From Cydia pomonella (lineage: Eukaryota; Arthropoda; Insecta; Lepidoptera; Tortricidae): a DNA stretch of 64,000 nt. This document shows positions 21,656 through 32,364 of this stretch, one piece after another; the first letter of the stretch is position 1, and each line of letters opens with the position of its first letter. A model generated the notes under the pieces. That model was not told the origin of the DNA. It worked only from the letters and a program-made list of their open reading frames with translations, and did no database searches. The translations under genes and the position numbers were made by a program. The DNA is taken from positions 23,151,888 to 23,215,887 of the forward strand of contig NC_084707.1 of NCBI RefSeq assembly GCF_033807575.1, read 5' to 3'.

Positions 21656-21827
21656 ACATAGGTATATAAATATAAATCTAATCGGAACCGGACAGTTGGG
21701 TACATTTCCTTGTAAGTTATAAGTTGTGTGTCCTACTTCCTGTACTGTCCTAATTCATTGAACTGTCTTTGCGTGAATGTGGGAAAAATATCTGAATATT
21801 AAAACAATATTATAATAGTAATAGGCT

Positions 21828-21998
21828 ATGGGATGAGCTCTTTACTGAGGTTTTCCCTAGGGACTTCAGTATGGGCTTCTTCAAAAAAGAGTCGGTAACG
21901 CGCATGAAACATATCTGGAGTTGCAGGGGTCCATAGGCTACGGTGACTGCTTACCATCAGGCGGACCGTATGCGTGTTTGCCACCGACGTGGTATTAA
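21828..21998 (+). mobile_element. LINE 3' end, family C variant with coding tail
   Basis: GATGAGCTCTTTACTGAGG...GGGCTTCTTCAAAAAAGAGT (RT tail) leads into the GGAGTTGCAGG...GTTTGCCACCGACGTGGTAT 3' UTR and an A7 tail. Same variant as 1199 and 25565. Confidence 0.6.
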
Positions 21999-21999
21999 A

Positions 22000-22490
22000 A
22001 AAAGGATCATTTAAAGTAATGCATACTGTTTTTTCCACTACCTACTGTTGCGTTACGGTCTTTCGTGACGGAAATAAATGGTGTAATTTGTGGTTCGAAT
22101 TAGTTCGCGTTCGACATCTGCAAACACCTGCTTTTGTGGTCTACGGATAAACCGACCAAAACAAGGAACGCTCACAGCTTATGACGTTTGTTTGGACATA
22201 CGACTTTTGTCAAATTAGGAATTCACGATTGGTTCTCTGAAGCACTCCCTTATAATATTATTATGAGGTTAAATGTTAATAAAGTATGTTAACTTACTGT
22301 TATTAAGCAAATTAGTGTGGTTAAGCGATAAGTCGGTTTGGAATTGAATATGTGGTTCTGTGAGAGTTCAAAAATATTTAACATGCAAGGTTTGGACCTA
22401 GCTGGGTGCGTTTTATTCCGACTTCATTAAACAGACTAAAAGAGGAGATGTAAGTTACTGTTTGACTACCTTTAATGAATGTTGATTAAC
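22000..22490. other. Unassigned sequence
   Basis: No gene or repeat that I can support. Confidence 0.3.
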
Positions 22491-22494
22491 TAAG

Positions 22495-22697
22495 TAAACT
22501 AACTATTCTGGCGCAGTGATCCAATGAGGGTCTTGGCCTCCAAAAAGAAATAACGCCACCTGCCGCGATCCTGTGCCACTTCCTGCCAGTTATCGGCTTT
22601 GAGTTGGCACAGGTCCGCCTGTACACTGTCGCTCCAGCGGTATCTGGGCCGACCCACTGGACGGCGACCAGTTGGTCGTCCCAAGCCCTCTTAACAC
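22495..22697 (-). pseudogene. RTE-like polymerase C-terminus, minus copy
   Basis: Minus frame reads GRPTGRRPVGRPRYRWSDSV, then LKADNWQEVAQDRGRW and LEAKTLIGSLRQNS, stop. The GRP-x-RW-x-D and W-x-A-x-DR-x-RW signature is the end of an RTE-type ORF. The 3' flank on this strand is a TAGTTAGTTTACTTAGTTA tail. Confidence 0.75.
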
Positions 22698-22876
22698 CCC
22701 GATCCTCACCCATCCTCAGTAAATGGCCGAACCAGCGAAGTCGGTGGCATTTTGTTTCGCCGAATATTGATTATTACATTAAATTGTTACAGTGGTGAAG
22801 AGGCAAGTCAGGATCGTAGCAAGGAAATCCGTGGTCTCTGCCTACCCCTCCGGGAAACATCCGTGATTATATGTAT

Positions 22877-23130
22877 GACGACCGGTTTGGCGTAGTGGGT
22901 AGTGACCCTGCCTACGAAGCTGATGGTCCCGGGTTCAAATCCTGGTAAGGGCATTTATTCGTGTGATCAGCATGGATATTTGGTCCCGAGTCATGGGTAT
23001 TTTCTATGTATTTAAGTATTTATAAACATTTATATATATCGTTGTCTAAGTACCCTCAACACAAGCCTTATTGAGCTTACTGTGGGACTTAGTCAATTTG
23101 TGTAATAATGTCCTATAATATTTATTTATT
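22877..23130 (+). mobile_element. tRNA-derived SINE (Metulj-like)
   Basis: GACGACCGGTTTGGCGTAGT (A box) and GGGTTCAAATCC (B box, 22931-22942), then the body with TCGTTGTCTAAGTACC...CTTATTGAGCTTACTGTGG and a TTTATTTATT tail. It resembles SINEs called Metulj in Heliconius; I give that name from memory. Other copies: 28721, 29718, 33323. Confidence 0.85.
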
Positions 23131-23235
23131 ATTGATTATTATTTATGTATGTATTTATTTAGTACAATGGTGATTAAGAGAAAAGTAAATACCAGACAGT
23201 CCAGCTACTTAAACTGCGAGTTACGTAATTAACAG

Positions 23236-23546
23236 GACTGGACCAACACGAATTAAAGGAAGAAGGAGCACTCCCTCAATCATTACTTATGAACAGGATA
23301 TTGAATACCTTACCTTCAACATACCTCGAGTTCAAAAATGCCTGGGAGTCAGTGCCTAAAGAGAATAGAAATATCTCTACTCTTATGGAACGTCTGCGTC
23401 TTCACGAGCAACGCCTTGGAGATCTCGGTACTAATTCTTCCACCTCTATGTCTGATGAAGCTCTCATATCAAGTACATTTAACGTTAGGTTTACTTCGGA
23501 TTTTTGTTTTAGGAAGTATACTCTTCTAAATTTTGCTTATTTATAA
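23236..23546 (+). pseudogene. Copia gag fragment
   Basis: In frame: TGLDQHELKEEGALPQSLLM, then NRILNTLPSTYLEF and WESVPKENRNISTLMERLRL, the Copia gag UBN2 motif (L-x-x-LP-x-x-Y...W). The upstream part is cut by a stop and there is no CCHC zinc knuckle. It runs out of homology near 23485, where the RT joins. Confidence 0.75.
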
Positions 23547-23559
23547 GCCAAGATCGGCA

Positions 23560-24539
23560 ACTCATCGTCATGATCTACGTGGATGATGGATTAGTCCTAT
23601 CTCCAAACAAAACATGTATGGAAGAGTTCCTGAGTGCCTTGACGGCAGAATTTCAAGTTCGAACTTCTGAAGTTGGCTGCTATCTTGGGCTAGAAATAAA
23701 TCGCCTAGATGACGGCTCAATATTTATCAACCAGGAAGCCTACATAAAAACTATTTTAAAACATTATGACATGTGTGATGCAAACTCTTGTTATTCCGAT
23801 AGACAAAAGTCAGATGACAGAAAATTTCAAACTCGACAGTGACACGAATGACAATTTTCATTACAGAGAATTGGTTGGAAAATTATTACATTTATCGGTT
23901 GTGAGTAGACCGGATATTTCCTTTGCTGTAAATGTATTATCGAAACATGTTGAAAAACCCGATACGTGCCACTATGCGATCGCTAAACGAGTCTTGAGAT
24001 ACTTGAAGGGAACCCAATGCCTTGGTATATTGTACAAGTATTCGTCAGCGGAAGGAAATTCTTTCGTAGCGTATAGCGATGCGGACTACGCCGGAGACAA
24101 GGCTACGAGAAGGTCGACTTCTGGCTATGTATGTCTGGCCGCAGGGGGAGCAGTGTCGTGGTCTTCAAAAACGCAAAGATGTGTGAGCCTTTCAACGACC
24201 GAGGCAGAATTTGTTGCAGCCAGCCTAGCAGCCCAGACGGTAATTTGGCTCAATCGTCTCTATAAAGAAGTGCGAGGATTCGACGTTATACCTACATTGT
24301 TTGTGGACAACCAAAGTGCAATCAAGCTAGTCAAAAACCCTGTGTTCCATTTCAAGACTAAGCATATAGATACACAGTATAAGTTCGTGCAAGAACTGCA
24401 CCACGAAAAGATGATAGATGTCCTCTACGTGCCATCCAAGGAGCAAGTAGCGGATACGTTGACAAAAGCTTTGCCCAAGGAAAGCTTCCTCAGAGCACGC
24501 ACCTTGTTGGGCATGATAAGTAAGCCTGCCCTGATGTAG
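23560..24539 (+). pseudogene. Copia reverse transcriptase C-terminus and RNase H
   Basis: YVDDGLVLS (from 23578) holds the catalytic YxDD box of the RT. After a frameshift near 23790 the second frame runs to 24539 with SRPDISFAVNVLSK (connection domain) and RNase H residues YSDADYAGD, STTEAEFVAAS and FVDNQSAIKL, then KHIDTQYKFV and ADTLTKALP at the end. Catalytic D, E and D are present in RNase H. Confidence 0.85.
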
Positions 24540-24545
24540 GGGGAG

Positions 24546-24672
24546 TGTTGAAACTGGCCATCAGGTACATACTTTTTATATATAACTGCTGTATTTTCAA
24601 ATGTATATTTGACAGACTTCAATAAATGGTCCTAGAGGAATATTTGTTTCAATATAAACTAACTCTCAACCA
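24546..24672 (+). repeat. 3' LTR of the Copia element (end approximate)
   Basis: Starts TGTTGAAA immediately after the polypurine tract. It contains TTTATATATAA (TATA-like) and AATAAA at 24622. The right end is placed at CTCAACCA by analogy with the TG...CA rule. The partner LTR is missing, so the end cannot be checked here. Confidence 0.5.
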
Positions 24673-24674
24673 AC

Positions 24675-24950
24675 TCAGCACATGACAGTGTGTGGTATGG
24701 ACATCAGTCTTATGAATATACCACTATATTCCACACCTAGGTCCACACCTGGCATACTTTATCACAGCCAATTCGGTGCATTTAGCTTAGAGTGTTTTCA
24801 CAGTGTCCGATCCGATATCGGATGTCGGACGATCTTTGAAGAAAAGAGTTGCTAAAAATGCCCTATGGCATTTATGCAAGTACTCTTTCTTTTGAACAAC
24901 ATAATAAGCTATCTATATTACACTTTATCTTATACCTTTAAACGAGAAAT
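24675..24950. other. Unassigned, with a CGATATCGGATGTCGG motif
   Basis: The TCCGATATCGGATGTCGGAC...GCCCTATGGCATTT region echoes ATATCGGATC...GCCCTAATGG at 45262-45296 and may be a decayed MITE. Confidence 0.35.
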
Positions 24951-24954
24951 TCTT

Positions 24955-25397
24955 GTATATATATATATATATATATATTTCTGTGATCTCGGAAACGGCT
25001 CTAACGATTTCGCTCAAATTTGGTATATGGGAGTTTTTGGGGGTATACAATCGATCTAGATTAGTCTTATGTTTGGGAAAACGCGTGTTTTCGAGTTTTC
25101 ATGCGTTTTTCTTTCGACGCAGAATATGATCGCTAATTTCGTGTTGCCGGCCAGCGGCCACTGTCCGTCTGGTCCAGCGGGTTAAGATGCGGACGGCTAG
25201 AAACGAGTGTTACGGGTTCAAATCTCGCCCGGTGACTAACTTTTTTTTTTATATGTTCAAGTTTATATACAATTTTTTAATTTTTATTGTTTTAGACAAG
25301 ATTAATTTAGTAAAAAAATGTAGTTAAGATTATCACATATACACCACCATATTACAATAAATAGTTATAACCGAGCAAAGCTCGGTCGCCCAGGTAT
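24955..25397 (+). mobile_element. Composite repeat with tRNA-like head (SINE-like), starting at a TA microsatellite
   Basis: (TA)n at 24957-24977, then CTGTGATCTCGGAAACGGCT..., then a tRNA-like segment GTCCGTCTGGTCCAGCGGGT (A box) ... GGGTTCAAATC (B box, 25214-25224), a T10 run and the closing CCGAGCAAAGCTCGG hairpin. tRNA homology in the middle suggests a SINE inserted into, or fused with, another dispersed repeat. Confidence 0.5.
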
Positions 25398-25564
25398 ATA
25401 ATATTAATGAGCAAAAAACAAAAGAATTAACCGGAAGACCGTTAGCGTCGGAGCTCCACTATAGGTATCTGACAAGACACTAAACAAACACTTACATAAA
25501 ATGGATAAAACAGACAGCTCCATGTGCAGAGCGTGCATGGAAGAAGAGGAAACAGCGAAATACA

Positions 25565-25692
25565 TTTTCCTAGGCTGCTGCTTCGGCTGTGGAATGAGCT
25601 TCCTGCCGAGGTTTTCCCGAGGGGCTACAGTATGGGGTTCTTCAAAAATTAGTGTACAGGTTTTTAAAGGGTCGGCAACGCGCATGTAAAGC
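25565..25692 (+). mobile_element. LINE 3' end, family C variant, truncated
   Basis: Reads CGMSFLPRFSRGATVWGSSK and VFKGSATRM, the RT tail of this family, then stops at GCGCATGTAA where the 3' UTR should begin. Confidence 0.55.
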
Positions 25693-25739
25693 AGCTTTCT
25701 TACTGTCCTAGACTTATGTTGTAAGTAGGTCTTATTATT

Positions 25740-26573
25740 AAGGTATTTTGTATTCACAGAGTCAATAGTTACTTTCATAGCATTATGTCATATGGTATTT
25801 TACTATGGGGTAGTGCTTCAGAGATAAATACCATTTTTGTTCTGCAGAAGAGGGCTATTCGTGCAATATATAAAATGTACCATAGAGACACACTTAGAGA
25901 TAAGTTTAAGGACATTAACATAATGACAGTGCACTGTCAATATATTTATGAGAATATTCTGTATGTACATAAAAACATTGCCAGTTTTAAGAAAAATTGT
26001 GAAATACATAATATTAATACTAGAAATAAGCATAAGCTCGCAGTGCCCTTCACTAGGCTCCATAAAATTAAGAAATCATTCATGGGTAATTGTGTAAGAT
26101 TTTACAATAAACTTCCTAATATTATAACTGAATTGTCTGTTAGTAAATTTAAAAATTATGTAAAACGTAAGCTTATCTCTAAAGCCTATTATAGCACACA
26201 AGACTACATGAATGATGAAACACCGTGGGATTAAGTGTGATTGTAAAGAATGAATTATTTATTGTTATGTTATTAATGATGAAATTGATAATTCAATGTA
26301 TATATATACCGTATTTTTTGACATTTAGATTTTATTCTAGAAAGGTTCTAGACTAGTATTTTCATACAATTTTGATGTTTGACGATCTTTTTGTGAAATT
26401 CTTATTATTAAGTTTACCATATCTATAATAGTTCAATGTTTTTTAGAACAATAATAACTGCATCAATAAATTGCTCTGATATTTAGATTAAGATGATATT
26501 TGTAAAATTTGACGATTTAAAAGTGCTTGTTGCTAGGCCTATTTGAATAAAGAATATTTTGACTTTGACTTTG
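25740..26573 (+). mobile_element. Jockey-type LINE, 3' end with TTTGACTTTGACTTTG tail
   Basis: It carries the last ~160 codons of the reverse transcriptase ORF, a 3' UTR of about 300 bp with GAATAAAGAATATTTTGACT, and a short TTTGACT-type tail at 26558-26573. 5' truncated in the usual way for target-primed reverse transcription. Confidence 0.8.
25752..26234 (+). pseudogene. Jockey-type reverse transcriptase C-terminus (5' truncated)
   Basis: Open frame to TAA at 26232-26234. It includes YFHSIMSYGILLWGSASEIN, then FVLQKRAIRAIYKM, IYENILYVHKN and AYYSTQDYMND. The Y-G-I-x-x-W-G and LQK+A-I-R motifs mark the C-terminal region past the RT fingers/palm. The frame is uninterrupted for ~160 codons, so the insertion is young, but the catalytic domain is absent. 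Confidence 0.8.
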
Positions 26574-26574
26574 A

Positions 26575-27165
26575 AATACTACATGTTAATCGTTAGATTT
26601 GTCACTCACTTTAGTATAACGAAACGACCCTTTTTCACTAAACTTTGACGACAATTTTAGAGTTAAACCAAGATAAGGAAGCACTGATTTTGATAGAACA
26701 GACGGTGCACGGGTCAATGTTCTAGGAAATTATGACGTTTACTTGACACTTGTACCGACTGGGCTATAAAAATCATTGCCAATTTATCTTGGTCTGACTC
26801 TAACATAACATCTCCGTAACTAGAAATGAGTATAAGGACCCTTCTCTCATAGAAAGCCACAATTTGTATAAAGTACTTACACTGGAATTTCTCAATACTT
26901 TTAATCATCGCCTTAACAAATATCGATCAACTTCCATAAAAATAAACAACACATTTAATTCCAATTAAACTCGGTATAAATCGATTGCTCAGGGCTGGGA
27001 TGTGGGTCTAAGATAACATCTGATCAAACGATAAAAAACTTGAACAGCTCAGTAATGTTTTAATAAAGCTTTTTTTCTGTTCTTTTCCGTTATACAAAGG
27101 AGGGGAGGATTTAAAAAAATAAAACATAGCGATTGACTTACTGGCCATCGAACATACACTAACAT
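26575..27165. other. Unassigned sequence
   Basis: No gene seen. The minus-strand open frame 26714-26908 has no features. Confidence 0.35.
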
Positions 27166-27170
27166 CAGAG

Positions 27171-27311
27171 CCCCTAGTGTAAATTTATTCGATTACGTGA
27201 CGTGACGTACGCGTTTGCGTTAAGTCTCATTTAGTATGGGATTTAGAAACAGCGCGCCAAGTGGAACGTTTTGGAAACACAAATTACCATACAAATAAAT
27301 TTACACTAGGG
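27171..27311. mobile_element. Palindromic MITE family A, right arm internally deleted
   Basis: Left end CCCCTAGTGTAAATTTATTC; right end AAATAAATTTACACTAGGGA after a deletion of the AAACGCGTAC-type part. CAGAG/CAGAA flank the ends. Confidence 0.75.
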
Positions 27312-27400
27312 ATACAGAATTATATTTGAATCATGTTATTTAGTTATCGTGCGTCTCGCCCGCGCAAATACAAGTACGAGCTTTCGACATGACAACTAGT

Positions 27401-27520
27401 ACTCCTAGTGTAAATTTATTCGATGGCGGTACGTAGTGTACGTACGCGTTTGCGTTAAGTCTCATTTTGTATGGGATTTTAAGTTTCCAAGACGTTCCAC
27501 TTGACACTTGCTAATAAACT
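27401..27520. mobile_element. Palindromic MITE family A, left arm only
   Basis: CTCCTAGTGTAAATTTATTC to GGGATTTTAAGTTTCCAAGA, then homology fades. Between it and the previous copy, 27325-27390 resembles part of the foldback at 57911 (GTTATCGTGCGTCTCGCCCG). Confidence 0.65.
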
Positions 27521-27560
27521 ATTCAGTATATTACATTTTTTGTGTCTACTATACCAACAT

Positions 27561-28109
27561 AAAAAGCGACCAAGTGCGAGTCGGACTCGCCCATGAAGGG
27601 TTCCGTTTCATTTATGACGTATTAAAAAAAACTACTTACTAGATCTCGTTCAAACCAATTTTGTGTTGGAAGTTTGCATGGTAATGTATATCATATATAT
27701 TTTTTTTGATTTTTCATTCTGTTATTTTAGAAGTTACAGGGGGGAGACACACATTTTACCACTTTGGAAGTGTCTCTCGCGCAAACTATTCAGTTTAGAA
27801 AAAAATGATATTAGAAACCTTAATATCATTTTTGAAGACCTATTCATAGATACCCCACACGTATGGGTTTGATGAAAAAAGATTTTTTGAGTTTCAGTGC
27901 TAAGCACCCCCAAAATTTATTGTTTTTTATTTCTATTTTTGTTTAAAAATCTTAATGCGGTCCATAGAATACATCTACTTACCAAGTTTGAACAGTATAC
28001 CTCTTATAGTTTCGGAAAAAAGTGGCTGTGACATAAACGGACAGACAGACGGACATGACGAATCTATAAGGGTTCCGTTTTTTGCCATTTCGCTACGGAA
28101 CCCTAAAAA
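27561..28109 (+). mobile_element. Repeat family H, full-length copy (about 550 bp)
   Basis: Runs from AAAAAGCGACCAAGTGCGAG...GAAGGGTTCCGTTTC to CATTTCGCTACGGAACCCTA. It contains TACCCCACACGTATGGGT and GGACAGACAGACGGACATGA. Its ends share GGGTTCCGT/ACGGAACCC inverted blocks with family E. It serves as the reference for the interrupted copy at 45617-46408. Confidence 0.7.
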
Positions 28110-28440
28110 AGAAAATAAAACTTAGAGCTAATCAATTACAAGAAATAAGGCAAGGAATTTGGAGGTAGGTACTAACGAGTGTGTATGAGTACCTATTTGA
28201 GGAGTACGTGAGTGTGTGTGTGAGCGAAAAGCGTGTCTGTGAGTCTATTAATATGTTAATATTTTTTCTCTTTCACCATAATTCAAAGTACTTAACCATA
28301 TTTGAATCATGGTATTCAGTTATCGGGCATTTCGCTCGTGTAATAATGTACCTTATTTAAGAGCACGATATCATACGCTGAATACTCTGTATTTAGCCAA
28401 GTCTAGTGTAGGTATAATTTTTTGGCCAATCTTGTCGTTT
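28110..28440. other. Unassigned, with a GTGTGTGAG-rich stretch
   Basis: 28190-28245 is rich in GTGTGTG. 28297-28345 resembles part of the 57911 foldback. Confidence 0.3.
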
Positions 28441-28454
28441 TCTTTAGATCTTGC

Positions 28455-28485
28455 TGTCTGAGTCCAGACCGATCTAGCGTGAGTT
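28455..28485. repeat. Right end of a family B MITE
   Basis: GTCTGAGTCCAGACCGATCTAGCGTGAG matches the closing arm only. Confidence 0.45.
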
Positions 28486-28720
28486 GAAGGCTTCCTCCTC
28501 TCGCAAAATACCGTAAATTAAATATAACACTTTCGGAGTAGAAATCTATAACAATCTAAGATATGAGAAATGATATGGTTTTTGTGGAAATCTATTATAA
28601 TTTAAATAAGCGAAGAAAAAAAATCTTGAAGTCACCCCTATTTCTTTCAGTTGTATCCTTATTACTACTGCAAATTTTATCGAAAATATATGAAACTTTA
28701 CAATATTTCTTCGTCGTTTT

Positions 28721-28982
28721 GACGACCGGTTTGGCCTAGTGGGTAGTGACCCTGCCTACAAAGCTGATGGTCCCGGGTTCAAATCCTGGTAAGGGCATTT
28801 ATTCGTGTGATGAGCATGGATATTTGTTCCTAAGTCATGGGTGTTTTCTATGTATTTAAGTATTTATAAATATTTATATATTATATATATCGTTGTCTAA
28901 GTACCCTCAACACAAGCCTTATTGAGCTTACTGTGGGACTTAGTCAATTTGTGTAATAATGTCCTATGATATTTATTTCTTT
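28721..28982 (+). mobile_element. tRNA-derived SINE (Metulj-like)
   Basis: Complete: A box TTGGCCTAGTGGGTAGTGAC, B box GGGTTCAAATCC, then the body and a TATTTATTTC tail. The body carries an extra TATATTATATATA block compared with the 22877 copy. Confidence 0.85.
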
Positions 28983-28984
28983 CT

Positions 28985-29717
28985 CACAAAACACTATAAA
29001 ATGATTTGGTTTTCTTGCTTTTTGCAAATTCATAAAACTGTGCTTCAATTCCTATAAAAATACGCCTAAATCCCGCTTAGGTTCCTACCATTACCTCGCT
29101 CTCGTCCGTATAGTCAGTGCACGGCAGATCGTGTTGCAGCGGGAGGTGCGATGAGGGGTATAAGCTCCGGCCACACGCGCGCGGCAGGTGAAGCCTTAAT
29201 TCAAGAATCCCAGTCATTGAATGAGTGACTTCAACTCTGCTCCCGACCTATAACAACATTTCACATTTCAATAAGCGATATATTAAAAACCGTAATACCG
29301 AAACAAGATTATAGTGATTAATAAAATTGCATTACACGTCAGAATTCTAAGATTTCGTGAGTCAAATTAAATTAACAGCGCACACATTTTGCAGGAAAAT
29401 AAACTCTATTACATTGTCATATGATTCAATGATAAGATCACGTTATTATATTAATGTCACCACCCTTACACGTCAAATGACAAGCTTTTAATATAAATAT
29501 AGTAATCAAATTGAGTCGAGGGTGCGACGACAGATGTCAAAAATACTTCCCCTTTTCCTACGTCTTGAGATTGCCTAGTGTGATGGTTCATTTTAATTTT
29601 AGTAGCAGATTTCCGGTCTAACTTGAAAATAGCGAAGTCTTCTTGAGAATATTTTTCGTTTTTGCTCATAAATGTTATAGTTAGTAATTATATAGTTAGT
29701 AATGTTATTAGTAGTCT
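28985..29717. other. Unassigned sequence
   Basis: 29100-29200 is GC-richer (CCACACGCGCGCGGCAGG). An open frame on the minus strand at 29466-29669 has no known domain. Confidence 0.35.
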
Positions 29718-29985
29718 GACGACCGGTCTGGCTTAGTGGGTAGTGACCCTGCCTATGAAGCTGATGGTCCCGGGTTCAAATCCTGATAAGAGCATAATAT
29801 TTGTGTGATGAACACGGATATTTGTTTCTGAATCATGGGTGTGTATATGTATTTAAGTATTTATAATTATAATATATTATATATATCGTTGTCTAGGTAC
29901 CTACAACACAAGCCTTATTGAGCTTACTGTGGGGCTTAGTCAATTTGTGTAATAATGTCTTATAATATTTATTTATTTATTATTT
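29718..29985 (+). mobile_element. tRNA-derived SINE (Metulj-like)
   Basis: A box CTGGCTTAGTGGGTAGTGAC, B box GGGTTCAAATCC, full body, and a TTTATTTATTATTTATTTAT tail. It lies about 730 bp from the previous copy in the same orientation. Confidence 0.85.
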
Positions 29986-29989
29986 ATTT

Positions 29990-30405
29990 ATATAGTGAAA
30001 TAGCGTATGCAGCTTCTGAATTTAGTTTTGGAAACGCGTCCAGTGTTTAGTTACCCGGCAATCCAACGTGGCTGTTTATAAAGTCCAGCTGTCATTTTAC
30101 ATAAAGCAACTAGGTAATGAACAACGTCATGGTCTACGAGCACAATTTTGACATTGGCGAAATCATCATAAAGAACAATGGGCACTTTTGTATGGGGTGT
30201 GTCCCATGGATGTTGTCGCGAACGTATTGCGAACCAGCTAATATTTGCCAACGTCATGGAGTAGATGGCGCTAGTAGTCACGTTTAAGTTAAGTAACCGC
30301 TTCTAGGTTATTGAGATTTTTTGACGGAAGTTGAGAGGGTAGATGAGAACGACAGTAGGAAAAAGGAGGTTGTGTGCGAACAAATCTACGCGGCAGTGAT
30401 ATTTG
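29990..30405. other. Unassigned sequence
   Basis: No gene seen. The minus-strand open frame 30051-30281 has no recognisable domain. Confidence 0.35.
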
Positions 30406-30406
30406 C

Positions 30407-31010
30407 TTTTAATCATAATCATAATCATAATCATAATCGTTTATTGCACCATGGTAAAAAAGTAAGTTGTTACAAAATAATAGTATCTCATGGACCCTAA
30501 TAGGGTATGGCAAACATTTGCTTAAATAAAGCATTAAAAAAAATACATACTAGCTTTACAATTTTAGGAGATCAAAACTATCTTACTTAATAAAACTATC
30601 AGTTAGAAAATCGGTTACTGAATAATATGCTTTTTCAGCAAGGAACGATTTCAACTTCTTGGCATACGTAGTGACCCTTTCCTCTGCTTTTAAATAATTG
30701 GGGAGGTGATTATAATATTTTATTGCTGCATAATGAGGGCTTTTGCGGTATATTTCTAATTTTGGCGCGGGTAATTCGAGTTTATATTTTTGTCTTTTAT
30801 TCTGTAGTTCTTTGAACAAATGTAAGTTTTTTCTTACATATATGCATAACTCTAAGATGTAAATGCATGGAAGAGTAAGTATGCCGTGTTTAATGAAATA
30901 AGGTTTGCAGCTATCCCAATTTCGGATTCCGACTAGCACACGAACGCACTGTTTTTGCATCACGAACAAATCATGCACATCTGTACTATTTAGATCAAGT
31001 CAAGAACGTT
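30407..31010 (-). mobile_element. Jockey-type LINE 3' end with (GATTAT)n tail
   Basis: In minus orientation: the RT C-terminus (31010-30583), a 3' UTR of about 140 bp ending GCAATAAACG, then GATTATGATTATGATTATGA. This is a different subfamily from 25740-26573. Confidence 0.8.
30583..31002 (-). pseudogene. Jockey-type reverse transcriptase C-terminus
   Basis: Minus frame DLNSTDVHDLFVMQKQCVRV...GILTLPCIYILELCIYVRKN...RKSPHYAAIKYYNHLP...EKAYYSVTDFLTD, stop. The LQK/MQK+C-+R-I and N-LP motifs are those of lepidopteran jockey/CR1-like C-termini. A stop lies a few codons upstream of the homology, so no longer ORF exists. Confidence 0.8.
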
Positions 31011-31014
31011 CTTA

Positions 31015-32278
31015 TGGTGTTATTAGAATAATGATGTGTTTCTGGTATATTTTGACCAACGTTATCAGTACTCAGAGTGAACAGTGATCCAATGAGGCTA
31101 ATATGAACTTAAGGTAAACTTTGTGTGAGGAATGGGGTCGCTATAAGCGTAGGTTTGGAGGCGACTATTAAGCTCAAGAAACCAGGTGGATAATCATGTG
31201 ATATTCATGTTATATGTAGGTAATGAAGTCGGACACCAGCACAACTCATATCGTCATCTCACTAACATCCAGGCCTCGTATAGGTATGTAGTACATTTAC
31301 ATATCGCTTTCCAGTGTCCGTAAAAGCATTAGCTCATTCGATAGGTTAATAAGTATGGTGAGCTTGACGACAGATGTACTGTTGAGACGTGTATCGAGTG
31401 AAAGCTCTTCATAGTATTATTTATTGTATGGCACCAACCTTAGACAACTTGCAAGGATCGAGCTACACAAAAACAGAAGTTGCGCACATAAGCAGTTATT
31501 TTTTACGATACGCGTGATTACGGATATAACAAGTAGTAAATCGTTATTTAAAAGAAAATTTTGAGGCGAGAGAATTTGATAATTTTAGTTTCAATCCGTT
31601 CCTAGTGACATTTTAGGACCCTTTTGGTTACGTGGACGTGGAAAAGCGTGCGTCTTTCAATCCAGAGGTCTCGAGTTCAAACCTATGAATTTTTCTTTTC
31701 AATTTTATGACTTATTTTACTATAAATACATTATATTTACAATAACAATATACGTAATGGATATATAGAGAGGATTACTATAACTAGCTTAAATCTAAAA
31801 ATAAGCCCTTGAGGTATTGTACCAAGGATGCTGGCGGCATTTCCTGGGTACGAATTTCCTATGAATTATTTAATATCTTCAATTACCGCGATAGATAACG
31901 GTATAGAAAAAGACAAACTGAGGAACCCAAATTGATTATTATATTATAATAATAAGAACACAGGATTCTCTTTAAATTACTTCCTCAAATCCGAAAATCA
32001 ATTTCCCCGAAATCGCTAAAGCCTCAAAAACCGTTAATAAATACCCGTCACTCGAACGTTCTATAAATATTTTCAAATTTCGAATATCACAAAAGGCGCC
32101 GCAACAAAGACTATCTATATCCAGCCAGAGTCAATTAAGCCTATTATTCCCTGACATCGATAGAATAAATAGAGATAACAATGAGTAAAAAAGAAAAATA
32201 TATTTAGGGGTCGTTGAAGGATATTATAGGTACGGGCGATCATAGACATATGTACAAGTAGACCACGAAAATGTTAAT
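31015..32278. other. Mostly unassigned; tRNA-like scrap at 31625-31700
   Basis: GTCTTTCAATCCAGAGGTCT followed by CGAGTTCAAACCT resembles a degraded tRNA-type B box of a SINE. No gene seen in the rest. Confidence 0.35.
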
Positions 32279-32279
32279 A

Positions 32280-32362
32280 AATACAGGCGTTCATAGACTA
32301 CGGTGACGGCTTACCATTAGGCGGCCCGTAAGCTTGTTTGCTTCCGTGGTATACAAAAAAAC
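32280..32362 (+). mobile_element. LINE 3' end, family C, short copy
   Basis: Only the last 80 bases: GACTACGGTGACGGCTTACC...GCTTGTTTGCTTCCGTGG and an A6 run. Confidence 0.55.
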
Positions 32363-32364
32363 AT

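Larger units (their letters stand above)
23236..24672 (+). mobile_element. Internally deleted Ty1/copia retrotransposon
   Basis: A gag (UBN2-type) fragment is fused by deletion to the C-terminal half of reverse transcriptase, then a nearly intact RNase H, a polypurine tract (GGGGGAG, ending 24545) and a 3' LTR beginning TGTTGAAACTGGCC (24546 to about 24672). The 5' LTR, protease, integrase and most of the RT are absent. One frameshift splits RT from RNase H near 23790. It is not capable of autonomous movement. Confidence 0.8.

Noticed and set aside
22877..23130. tRNA gene at the SINE head
   Set aside because: A and B boxes are present but no acceptor stem closes and no anticodon arm folds properly; four dispersed copies share the same non-tRNA body.
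24957..24977. (TA)n run as a promoter TATA cluster
   Set aside because: A simple microsatellite at the start of a dispersed repeat, with no gene following.
27663..27872. Open frame inside repeat family H
   Set aside because: It lies entirely within the dispersed repeat and is broken in the other copy at 45617-46408.
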